This document shows positions 33,630-40,523 of a stretch of DNA of 41,970 nucleotides, one piece after another. This DNA comes from JAVBPE01 sp031549865. Its GTDB lineage: Bacteria > Bacillota_I > Bacilli_A > Acholeplasmatales > Anaeroplasmataceae. Location: assembly GCA_031549865.1 (NCBI GenBank), contig JAVBPE010000015.1:1-41970 (forward strand). The letters run 5' to 3'. The translations under genes and the position numbers were made by a program. Every line of letters begins with the position of its first letter. Within the stretch, counting starts at the first letter, position 1. The notes beneath the pieces were generated by a model, which saw only the letters and a program-made list of their open reading frames with translations, was not told the origin of the DNA and searched no databases.

Positions 33630-34442
33630 GTGAAAAAAGTATTCTTATTTTCTTTGGGATTGCTATTTGTTTTTCTTTGTAGTTTTGAAGCAAGCGCGGC
33701 TAAAAGTGGATTTTTATTAGAGATAGAGGATGAAGTTTTAGAAGATAAGTGGTATGGGGAATATGTAAGTGAGGCCGTAAGTGTATCTTCAAATATAGAA
33801 GAAGCACAAAGTATGGTTGATCAATATGATATTCAAATTTTATCAATTGATGAAGAATACATGTACGAAAGCAGTAATAGCGGTAGTACAAAATCTAGTG
33901 GTGGCATATCTGTAATGAGTGTTGGGCAAAGCTCATACAAAATGACTACAACTGGCTGGATTATGAATGGTGAAGCAGGGTATTATTATATTCAAGTTCA
34001 AATATATGCATATATTTTTGAAAATAATCCAGGTCCAAAAGATTTTTTAACATTAGAATGGAATAATCAAGCATTTTCTATTGTTGAAGTAAGTTATGCA
34101 TCTTCAAGATTAGAGGCATTGTATGAGGCAACAGGTATTGTAGTATATCAATTTACGGATTTAACGACTTTTGGTTCAGTAACATTAGAAGTAAAATTGA
34201 CAGACTACCCTGGCGCATTTTCTAATGTAATATTATGGGGAAGTAAGTTTGTACATAATTGGAGTGTTGGAGGTATTTTTATCTATCCGCAACATAGTAG
34301 TGGACTAGCATTGGCTACAACATTAGATCATGAAACAGAACCAAGATTAGTAATTACGGATAAGTATGGTCTTTGGACTTCAGTTACATATCCATATCAA
34401 AAATGGAATATGTGGCAACAGTTAGGTACGAAAACACGTTAA
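33630..34442 (+). CDS. Secreted protein of unknown function
   Basis: This 270-residue protein begins at a GTG that follows AAAGGAG. The signal peptide has a Lys-Lys start, a strongly hydrophobic core and a signal-peptidase I site after ASA (about residue 23). There is no lipobox Cys. An acidic region of about 75 residues and a Ser/Gly-rich linker (SSNSGSTKSSGGISV) are followed by a beta-rich domain with many aromatic residues (GYYYIQVQIYAYIF, KFVHNWSVGGIFIYPQHSSG). No family is recognised. Coupling with the membrane HTH gene upstream suggests it acts outside the cell in a system controlled by that regulator. Confidence 0.75.
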   Translation: MKKVFLFSLGLLFVFLCSFEASAAKSGFLLEIEDEVLEDKWYGEYVSEAVSVSSNIEEAQSMVDQYDIQILSIDEEYMYESSNSGSTKSSGGISVMSVGQSSYKMTTTGWIMNGEAGYYYIQVQIYAYIFENNPGPKDFLTLEWNNQAFSIVEVSYASSRLEALYEATGIVVYQFTDLTTFGSVTLEVKLTDYPGAFSNVILWGSKFVHNWSVGGIFIYPQHSSGLALATTLDHETEPRLVITDKYGLWTSVTYPYQKWNMWQQLGTKTR

Positions 34443-34443
34443 G

Positions 34444-34470
34444 AAGAGCTTTAGGGCTCTTTTTTTTATT
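34444..34470 (+). terminator. Intrinsic terminator after the secreted protein gene
   Basis: AAGAGC pairs with GCTCTT around a 6-nt loop, and T8 follows, two bases after the stop codon. Confidence 0.85.
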
Positions 34471-34507
34471 ATAACTTGCGTTATGTAGAAACTAACTTTT
34501 ATATAAC

Positions 34508-34536
34508 TTGTATTTAATATAAAGATAATGTAAAAT
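34508..34536 (+). promoter_or_regulatory. Promoter of the double-phosphatase gene
   Basis: TTGTAT (34508-34513), a 17-bp spacer and TAAAAT (34531-34536) lie 25 bp before the ATG at 34562. AGAAGG is the ribosome site. Confidence 0.6.
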
Positions 34537-34561
34537 ATATTGATTAAAGAAGGTATTAGAT

Positions 34562-36067
34562 ATGAAAATTGTTGTTATAAGCGATATCCATGCAAATTAT
34601 TATGCATTAAAAGAAGTGACAAAATATATAAAATCAATAACGTTTGATAAATTAATTTTTTTAGGAGATTATTTAACTGATTGTCCATTTCCAAATCGAA
34701 CAATGAAGCTTCTTTTTGATTTGAAAGAAAATTATGATTCTATTTTTATAAAAGGAAATAGAGAAGATTATATAGAAAATATTGAAGATGTAAGAAATAT
34801 TAAACAAATGACTTCTTTAAACGGTTCAATATTATATACTAAAAAGAAGATAAGAAAAGAATATTTAAATTTTTTAAAAGACACTATCCCATATTATGAA
34901 CTTGAAGTAGATAAGTATAAAATATTGTTTGCCCATGGTTCTACTACTAACAATCGTGAATTATTTACGGATTTCAATACCCTAAATGAATATATGCAAA
35001 AGCAGGAATATAATTTATATGTTAGCGGACATTCACATAAAAAAAGAGTTTACAAAAATAATGACAAAATATTTTTAAATCCAGGAAGTTTAGGAATTTT
35101 AGAAACCGGTAATTTTGATGCAACTTTTTTGATTATAAATATTGATAAAGAAATAAATTATGAATTTAAAAATTTAACATATAATGTTAATAAAGTATTA
35201 AAAGATTTCAAAATATCTTCTTTAAAAAAACATGGTAAAACATACACAAAATGTATTATTGATTCTTTTAAAACAGGTTGTAATGAAGCAAGTAAAGTTA
35301 TTAGTTTAGGTTATGAAATAGCTTGTGGTGATGAAGTAAAAGAAGAAGATTTTAAAATGGCATATAATATAATCAAAGAAAAGAAGAAATATAAAAATTT
35401 ATTTTTTGATATTGATAATACAATTTTTGATTTTAATAAAACAGAGATTATTGCATTTAAGAAAATGCTAAAACATTTCAATATTAAATATACAAAAGAT
35501 ATATTTATTAAATATCAAGAAATAAATCATCAAAAATGGAGTGATTATTCCTTAGGTAAAATCACAAGACATGAGTGTGTATACACTAGATATAAAGACT
35601 TATTTAAATCATTAAATCTAGATTTAGATGGTGTACTTGCTGAAGATATTTATCAGGAAAATTTAAGTAATGAAATTGTATATATTAAAGATGCTAAAAA
35701 AATATTAAAAAAATTATCAAAACATTATAATATATATTTTTTAACAAACGGAGTAAGTAATACTCAAAGAAAAAGATTAACTAATAGTAATTTAATAAAA
35801 TATTCTAAGGGGTTATACATATCTGATGAAATAGGTTATCAAAAACCTCAAAAAGAATTCTTTCAATATGTTTTAAATGATATTAAAAACATTTCAAAAG
35901 AAGAATGTTTAATGATTGGTGATTCTTTGACAAATGATATTTTAGGTGCTAATAATATTGGTATCGATGCAGTTTGGTTTAACTTTGAACATATTAAAAA
36001 TGATACTTCAATTAACTCAAAATATGTAATAAATGAATTAAAAAAATTATTAGATATTTTAAATTAG
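34562..36067 (+). CDS. Fusion of a YfcE-like metallophosphoesterase and a HAD phosphatase
   Basis: This 501-residue protein has two phosphatase domains. Residues 1 to about 200 are a calcineurin-like metallophosphoesterase: SDIH (Asp8, His10), LGDY (Asp36), GNRED (Asn66), FAHGS and GHSH supply the metal ligands. In GNRED an Arg stands where His or Cys is usual. After a helical linker, about 279-501 is a HAD hydrolase of the YjjG-like nucleotidase type. It has FDIDNTIFDF (nucleophile Asp283), FLTNG, GYQKP (Lys) and GDSLTNDILGA. The two domains could act on successive steps of one phosphate compound. Cotranscribed with the next phosphoesterase gene, 8 bp downstream. Substrates are unknown. Confidence 0.85.
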   Translation: MKIVVISDIHANYYALKEVTKYIKSITFDKLIFLGDYLTDCPFPNRTMKLLFDLKENYDSIFIKGNREDYIENIEDVRNIKQMTSLNGSILYTKKKIRKEYLNFLKDTIPYYELEVDKYKILFAHGSTTNNRELFTDFNTLNEYMQKQEYNLYVSGHSHKKRVYKNNDKIFLNPGSLGILETGNFDATFLIINIDKEINYEFKNLTYNVNKVLKDFKISSLKKHGKTYTKCIIDSFKTGCNEASKVISLGYEIACGDEVKEEDFKMAYNIIKEKKKYKNLFFDIDNTIFDFNKTEIIAFKKMLKHFNIKYTKDIFIKYQEINHQKWSDYSLGKITRHECVYTRYKDLFKSLNLDLDGVLAEDIYQENLSNEIVYIKDAKKILKKLSKHYNIYFLTNGVSNTQRKRLTNSNLIKYSKGLYISDEIGYQKPQKEFFQYVLNDIKNISKEECLMIGDSLTNDILGANNIGIDAVWFNFEHIKNDTSINSKYVINELKKLLDILN

Positions 36068-36075
36068 GAGAAAAT

Positions 36076-36912
36076 ATGAAGAAGAGAAGACGTCTTAAGA
36101 TTATACTTTCAATTTCTTTTATTATTTTTATAAGTTATATGGTTTGGGGAAATGCAACAATGACTACAAGTTATTATCAAATTATTGATTCAAATATACC
36201 AACCGAATTTTCTAATTTTAAAATAATTCAAATCTCTGATTTTCATAATATAAAAACAAAGAAAAGTTTAATTAAAAAAATTAAAAATGAAGAACCAAAT
36301 GTTATTTTTATTACTGGTGATTTAATCGATTCATATAATACGAATATTGATAAAGCAATTGTTCTAATTGAAAGTTTAAAAGATATTGCCCCAATTTATT
36401 ATGTAACTGGAAATCATGAATCGAGAAAAGAAGAATATCTAGAACTCAAAAGAAAATTGCAAGAATTAGAAGTTATTGTTTTGAATGATGAAATTACTCA
36501 ATTAAGACATAATGAAGCGATTATTGAACTTGTAGGAATTAATGATCCAAATATAGATATAAATGATTATAAGGATGATAAAACCAAAGTTAATGACGTT
36601 TTAAAAGCTTTAAATTTAGATTCTGATTCATATAAAATATTATTATCACATCGACCTGAATTATTTGATGTCTATTCTAATTATAATATAGATTTAGTAT
36701 TTTCTGGGCACGCTCATGGTGGACAATTTGTATTTCCTCTTATTGGAGGCATCTATGCTCCTAATCAAGGATTATTCCCTAAATATACTAATGGTTTATA
36801 TGAAAAAAATAATACATCAATGATTGTAAGTCGTGGACTGGGTAATAGTATTATTCCGATAAGATTTAATAATCGAGCAGAGTTAGTAGTTGTTACATTG
36901 AATAAAGAATGA
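36076..36912 (+). CDS. Membrane-anchored metallophosphoesterase, YkuE/YaeI-like
   Basis: This 278-residue calcineurin-like phosphoesterase has one N-terminal membrane segment (about residues 8-25) after a basic MKKRRR start. The catalytic domain lies outside the membrane if the usual inside-positive rule holds. Metal-binding motifs are ISDFHN, TGDLID, TGNHES, LSHRPE and SGHAHGGQ, all intact. Relatives such as YkuE and YaeI hydrolyse lipid-linked phosphates, for example UDP-diacylglucosamine-type substrates. Substrate here is not established. GGAGAAA precedes the ATG. Confidence 0.9.
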   Translation: MKKRRRLKIILSISFIIFISYMVWGNATMTTSYYQIIDSNIPTEFSNFKIIQISDFHNIKTKKSLIKKIKNEEPNVIFITGDLIDSYNTNIDKAIVLIESLKDIAPIYYVTGNHESRKEEYLELKRKLQELEVIVLNDEITQLRHNEAIIELVGINDPNIDINDYKDDKTKVNDVLKALNLDSDSYKILLSHRPELFDVYSNYNIDLVFSGHAHGGQFVFPLIGGIYAPNQGLFPKYTNGLYEKNNTSMIVSRGLGNSIIPIRFNNRAELVVVTLNKE

Positions 36913-36914
36913 TG

Positions 36915-36948
36915 GAATTGGACATTATGCCTAATTCTTTTTTTATTT
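36915..36948 (+). terminator. Intrinsic terminator after the phosphoesterase operon
   Basis: GAATTGG pairs with CCTAATTC (one G-T pair) around an 8-nt loop, and T7 follows. Confidence 0.75.
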
Positions 36949-37033
36949 TTTATCATTTCATCGTATTAACTTGTGATACATAGTTAGCTTACAAATAGTA
37001 GTTGATAAACAAAGGATATAACAAATTAAAATA

Positions 37034-37675
37034 ATGCATCGATTTATAGGTGTATCATTATGTCAATATGTATTTAATGTAGCACTTTATAAGTTTAATC
37101 ATATATTAAAATGTATGATGAATAATAGAAATGATATATATACGGTTCGCCCAGGCGATTCGTTATGGAAAATTGCTAATCTTTATCAAGTCGGGGTCCA
37201 GGAGTTAATAAACGCCAATCCACAAATAGCGAACCCTAACATGATATATGTCGGTCAACAAGTAAACATTCCAGCGCAATCAAATTATAGAACAATGGAA
37301 CAAGAAATAGTAAAATTAGTTAACCAAGAACGTGCAAAACAAGGTATTGCACCTTTAACGGAAAACTGGGAAACATCAAGAGTAGCGAGAACAAAATCTC
37401 AAGATATGATTAATAATAATTATTTTTCTCATAACTCTCCAGTATATGGAACACCATTTAATATGCTTAATAAGTATGGAATTAAATATAGTCAGGCAGC
37501 AGAAAATATTGCTTATGGCAAAAAAACAGCTCAAGAAGTAGTTAATTCTTGGATGAATTCTAGTGGTCATAGAGCTAATATTTTAAATCCAAATTATAAT
37601 CAAATTGGAGTAGGAGTGGCAAAAAAAGGAACAAATGGTCCACTTTACTTCACTCAAATGTTTACTAAAAGTTAA
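37034..37675 (+). CDS. LysM and CAP (SCP/PR1) domain protein
   Basis: The longest frame gives 213 residues. The LysM domain (IYTVRPGDSLWKIANLYQV to GQQVNIP) binds peptidoglycan. The CAP domain at about 85-213 has the family motifs VNQERAKQG, YFSHNSP, AAENIAYG, HRANILNPNYNQIGVG and FTQMF. This is the YkwD/SafA-like architecture found in cell-wall and spore-coat proteins. Start and secretion are unclear. The first 27 residues do not look like a signal peptide, and neither the ATG at 37034 nor those at 37115 and 37118 has a good ribosome site. A start at 37115 would give a LysM directly at the N-terminus, as in SafA. Confidence 0.85.
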   Translation: MHRFIGVSLCQYVFNVALYKFNHILKCMMNNRNDIYTVRPGDSLWKIANLYQVGVQELINANPQIANPNMIYVGQQVNIPAQSNYRTMEQEIVKLVNQERAKQGIAPLTENWETSRVARTKSQDMINNNYFSHNSPVYGTPFNMLNKYGIKYSQAAENIAYGKKTAQEVVNSWMNSSGHRANILNPNYNQIGVGVAKKGTNGPLYFTQMFTKS

Positions 37676-37677
37676 AA

Positions 37678-37711
37678 AAAGATAAAGCCAGTTACAAGCT
37701 TTATCTTTTTA
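37678..37711. terminator. Bidirectional terminator between LysM-CAP and GNAT genes
   Basis: AAAGATAAAGC pairs perfectly with GCTTTATCTTT around a 9-nt loop. The A-rich left side and T-rich right side allow it to serve both convergent genes. Confidence 0.85.
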
Positions 37712-37721
37712 TTTGTAGTTA

Positions 37722-38156
37722 TTAATATTCTAAAATCATAATGTGTTCACTACCAAATACTCTACCATCAAATTTGAAACCTAAATTTTTATATAAATTT
37801 AGGGCATTAGTAGAATCAATATGTAATCCTAAAAAGATTTTGTGATGTTTTTTATCAGCTTTAATTTTAACTAATATCTCATTTAAAGCTAATTTAGAAT
37901 AACCTTTTCCTTGATACTTTTCATCAATCATCAATCTATAAATCCAATATTCATTATCCTCTTTATCAATACAATACATTATAAATCCAACCAATGTTTC
38001 ATCATTATAAATTGCAAGTGGGATTAATTCTTTTTGGACATATGCTTGCCCTAAAGAGACGGCATTTGATGTAACAAAATCTTTTTGTTCATCTTTAACT
38101 TTTAGATCTATAACATCCCAAAAGTTTTTTTCATTTACTTCTTTTAAAATAATCAT
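37722..38156 (-). CDS. GNAT-family N-acetyltransferase, possibly polyamine-acetylating
   Basis: This 144-residue protein has the Gcn5 acetyltransferase fold. VGFIMYCIDKEDNEYWIYRLMID is the beta3-beta4 region. YQGKGYSKLALN is the acetyl-CoA-binding Q/R-x-x-G-x-G/A motif. STNALNLYKNLGFKFDG is the C-terminal motif. Pattern and length resemble BltD, a spermine/spermidine acetyltransferase, but substrate prediction in this family is weak. AAGGAGAAA lies before the ATG. A 16-codon ORF with its own ribosome site precedes it in the leader. Confidence 0.88.
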   Translation of the reverse strand: MIILKEVNEKNFWDVIDLKVKDEQKDFVTSNAVSLGQAYVQKELIPLAIYNDETLVGFIMYCIDKEDNEYWIYRLMIDEKYQGKGYSKLALNEILVKIKADKKHHKIFLGLHIDSTNALNLYKNLGFKFDGRVFGSEHIMILEY

Positions 38157-38185
38157 AATTTTCTCCTTGAAATAATTTAGAAGAA

Positions 38186-38236
38186 TTATTTAATGTGCAT
38201 TCTCCAATCACGTTTAGTAATATTATTATTTTTCAT
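38186..38236 (-). CDS. 16-residue micro-ORF in the GNAT leader
   Basis: An ATG at 38236 is preceded by AAAGGATGATG and encodes MKNNNITKRDWRMHIK, ending 29 bp before the GNAT ATG. It lies on the same transcript, downstream of an extended -10 promoter (38271-38279). Basic, aromatic short peptides in leaders can act as translational sensors. Chance is possible in so short a frame. Confidence 0.35.
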   Translation of the reverse strand: MKNNNITKRDWRMHIK

Positions 38237-38270
38237 AATACATCATCCTTTCATAATTGAATTTGCTTTT

Positions 38271-38279
38271 ATTATATCA
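38271..38279 (-). promoter_or_regulatory. Extended -10 promoter of the GNAT unit
   Basis: On the minus strand TGATATAAT (TGn plus TATAAT) lies about 35 bases before the micro-ORF and about 115 bases before the GNAT start. Confidence 0.55.
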
Positions 38280-38289
38280 TAAAAAACAA

Positions 38290-38313
38290 AAAAAGCCTTA
38301 TATAAGGCTTTTT
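38290..38313. terminator. Bidirectional terminator after the BrxF-like gene
   Basis: A perfect 11-bp stem AAAAAGCCTTA / TAAGGCTTTTT has a 2-base centre, so a slightly shorter stem forms in practice. On the minus strand it lies 5 bases past the stop of the BrxF-like gene and just upstream of the GNAT promoter. Confidence 0.85.
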
Positions 38314-38318
38314 TACTA

Positions 38319-38762
38319 TTAAACTATAATATAATCACATTTTAATGCTTTAAAATCATATTCTAAATTATTATCATTTTTTGAACAAATATGAATTAAT
38401 TTATCATCATTTATATATCCATTCCATGTTGCTACTACAATTTTTTCTTTTGCTAAATCATATAAAAAATCTAATAAATCTATTTTTTCATCACTATATA
38501 ATATTCTTTTTTTATCTAATAATACAGCTTCATGTGCATAAGTTTTTAAAAACCCTTTTAAGAAATCAGTGATATAAGTAATATCTTTACCGTAAGGTAT
38601 TTTATCGCCTAATATTTGATCAATTTCCAGGATATTAATTCCACACTCTGAAGAGTATTCGTGAATTAATTTCGATTTGCCACTGCCAGGTTTTCCAATA
38701 ATCAGAAGTAATTTGCATTCTTTGTCTTTTAACGCCTTAATTTTTTCATTTACAATTGACAT
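38319..38762 (-). CDS. Orphan BrxF-like P-loop ATPase
   Basis: This 147-residue cytoplasmic protein has the Walker A motif IIGKPGSGKSKLI at about residues 21-33. An ILEIDQILG segment, an AVLLDKKRIL (Walker B-like) strand and KIVVATWNGYI near residue 115 follow. This order and length match BrxF, the small P-loop protein of type 3 BREX phage-defence systems, as I recognise the family by eye. None of the other BREX genes (brxC, pglX, pglZ, brxHII) is in the window, so it is a stand-alone copy. AAGGAG lies before the ATG. It is transcribed alone and divergently from the ADP-ribosylglycohydrolase gene. Confidence 0.65.
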   Translation of the reverse strand: MSIVNEKIKALKDKECKLLLIIGKPGSGKSKLIHEYSSECGINILEIDQILGDKIPYGKDITYITDFLKGFLKTYAHEAVLLDKKRILYSDEKIDLLDFLYDLAKEKIVVATWNGYINDDKLIHICSKNDNNLEYDFKALKCDYIIV

Positions 38763-38808
38763 TTTTATAGTTCTCCTTATTTAATTTTAATCGTTTCTTA
38801 CAATTATG

Positions 38809-38837
38809 ATTATAACATGTTTCTTTTAATAATGTAA
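38809..38837 (-). promoter_or_regulatory. Promoter of the BrxF-like gene
   Basis: On the minus strand TTACAT (38832-38837), a 17-bp spacer and an extended -10 TGTTATAAT (38809-38817) lie about 47 bases before the ATG. Confidence 0.6.
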
Positions 38838-38938
38838 ATACCAATAAATATTATTTAATCTATTTTATGACTCATGGTCTTAAAATATTAGCAATACTGA
38901 ATTATGATTATTAAAAAAAATGTTTTGCTATTAAAAGA

Positions 38939-38967
38939 TTGAATGAAATTGCTTTTTAATGTAGAAT
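38939..38967 (+). promoter_or_regulatory. Probable promoter of the ADP-ribosylglycohydrolase gene
   Basis: TTGAAT (38939-38944), a 17-bp spacer and TAGAAT (38962-38967) lie 22 bp before the ATG. The leader would be very short, about 16 nt, with AAAGG at its very start, so the call is tentative. Confidence 0.4.
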
Positions 38968-38989
38968 TATAGAAAAGGCTGGTGTTATT

Positions 38990-39931
38990 ATGCGCAGTTT
39001 CGAAGAAATTGTTTTAGGCTTTGCAATTGGAGATGCTTTGGGTCTTCCTGTTGAAGGATTGCCAAGAAGAGCTTTAGTTGTCGAACCAGTAAGTAATTAT
39101 ACAGTAGGCGGACCCCATAATGTTAATATTGGAACTTGGAGCGATGATACCAGTATGCTTTTAGCTGCTATTGATGCGATTGACAAAGAAATCATTTATA
39201 GTAAATTTTTATCAAAACTAAATTGTTTTATTAAAAAGAGTAAGTATTGTTCTATGGATAAAGCATTTGATATAAGTGAAATAACACTTAATGCTATTAC
39301 TAATTTCTCTTTGGGAATTGATGCACTATTATGTGGTGCAACTGATAGTTCAAGCTCAACTAATAGTTCAATGAATAGAATGATACCAATTGCATATTAT
39401 TTAATGGTTAATAATTTAAATAAAGATGCTGAATTTGAAATAATAAGAAAAACAACTATTATAACTCATAATATTCCTAAAGTAATTATATCTAATGCAA
39501 TATATTTTTATATATGTAAAAATTTGCTTATGAATAAATCAAAAATTGAATCTATAAAAGAGGCAATTGATTATGTTATGGAATATTATTTGAATAATGA
39601 ATTATTTATAAATGAATTTAATACTACTTTTAAAAGATTATTAGATATAAATTCATTCATGAATTTTAATGAAAACGAAATTAGTTCAACTAATTATACA
39701 GTTGATACTTTAGAATCAGTTATATGGTGTTTTTTAAATACTCAAACTTATAAAGGAGCTTTAATTAAATGTGTTAATTTAGGACATGATACTGATGGAA
39801 TAACGGCATTATGTGCGGCGTTATGCTCAATTTATTATGGACTTGAAGAAGTACCATATTTTTGGAAACAAAAATTAGTTAAAAGAGAATTAATCTTAGA
39901 TATTACAAGAAATTTTATTAATAGGATATAA
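38990..39931 (+). CDS. ADP-ribosylglycohydrolase family protein
   Basis: This 313-residue enzyme of the DraG/ARH family removes ADP-ribose from modified proteins or small molecules. The N-terminal IGDALGLPVEG, the metal-binding WSDDTSM (about residues 47-53, Asp-Asp) and the C-terminal GHDTDGITALCAAL (Asp-x-Asp metal ligands) are present, so the binuclear Mg2+ centre appears intact. The length is normal. A short, weak AAAGG ribosome site precedes it. It is monocistronic with its own terminator. Target is unknown; no ADP-ribosyltransferase is seen in the window. Confidence 0.9.
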   Translation: MRSFEEIVLGFAIGDALGLPVEGLPRRALVVEPVSNYTVGGPHNVNIGTWSDDTSMLLAAIDAIDKEIIYSKFLSKLNCFIKKSKYCSMDKAFDISEITLNAITNFSLGIDALLCGATDSSSSTNSSMNRMIPIAYYLMVNNLNKDAEFEIIRKTTIITHNIPKVIISNAIYFYICKNLLMNKSKIESIKEAIDYVMEYYLNNELFINEFNTTFKRLLDINSFMNFNENEISSTNYTVDTLESVIWCFLNTQTYKGALIKCVNLGHDTDGITALCAALCSIYYGLEEVPYFWKQKLVKRELILDITRNFINRI

Positions 39932-39937
39932 TATAAT

Positions 39938-39966
39938 GCTCTATTTTAAAAAATAGAGTGTTTTTA
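39938..39966 (+). terminator. Intrinsic terminator after the ADP-ribosylglycohydrolase gene
   Basis: CTCTATTTT pairs with AAAATAGAG around a minimal A-rich loop, followed by TGTTTTT, just after the stop codon. Confidence 0.75.
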
Positions 39967-39988
39967 TTCAAAACAAATTTACTTTATC

Positions 39989-40017
39989 TTGTAATTTTGA
40001 TTAAAAAAAGGTAAAAT
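39989..40017 (+). promoter_or_regulatory. Promoter of the Lrp-aminotransferase operon
   Basis: TTGTAA (39989-39994), a 17-bp spacer and TAAAAT (40012-40017) lie 26 bp before the ATG at 40044. GAGGGAAA is the ribosome site. Confidence 0.6.
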
Positions 40018-40043
40018 ATCATAAATAGAAATGAGGGAAAAAT

Positions 40044-40523
40044 ATGAGACAACAAATTTTAAGACTTTTAGAAAAAAATAGCAGAATCGATATAAAAGAA
40101 CTTGCTATATTATTAGGAGCGAAAGAAGACGCAGTCGCCTTAGAGATTAAAGCGATGGAAGAAGAAAAAGTTATTTGTGGTTATCATACCTTAATTAACT
40201 GGGACAATACATCAGAAGAAATAGTAACAGCGTTTATTGAAGTAAGAGTTACACCACAACGTGGTTTAGGCTTTGATAAAATAGCAGAAAGAATATATAA
40301 ATTTGAAGAAGTATCTTCTGTTTATTTAATGAGCGGTGGATATGATTTTGCAGTAATGATTGAAGGAAAATCAATGAAAGAAGTATCACGCTTCGTTTTT
40401 GAAAAATTAGCAACTATTGATTTTGTATTATCAACAGCTACGCATTTTGTACTTAAAAAATTTAAAGATCATGGTACGATTTTAATAGAAAAAAAAGATG
40501 ATAGAATGATGGTGAGTGCTTAA
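40044..40523 (+). CDS. Lrp/AsnC-family transcriptional regulator
   Basis: This 159-residue regulator has an N-terminal winged HTH (about residues 1-55, RIDIKELAILLGAKEDAVALEIKAMEEEKVI). A C-terminal RAM ligand-binding domain spans about 65-140 (VTAFIEVRVTPQRGLGF, VYLMSGGYDFAVMIEGKS). Such proteins sense amino acids and form dimers or octamers. Its stop overlaps the start of the aminotransferase by one base, so it very likely controls amino-acid turnover through that enzyme and its own promoter. Confidence 0.93.
   Translation: MRQQILRLLEKNSRIDIKELAILLGAKEDAVALEIKAMEEEKVICGYHTLINWDNTSEEIVTAFIEVRVTPQRGLGFDKIAERIYKFEEVSSVYLMSGGYDFAVMIEGKSMKEVSRFVFEKLATIDFVLSTATHFVLKKFKDHGTILIEKKDDRMMVSA

Noticed and set aside
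38319..39931. A BREX-3 phage-defence island
   Set aside because: Only a BrxF-like gene is present; no brxC, pglX, pglZ, brxA/B or helicase lies nearby.
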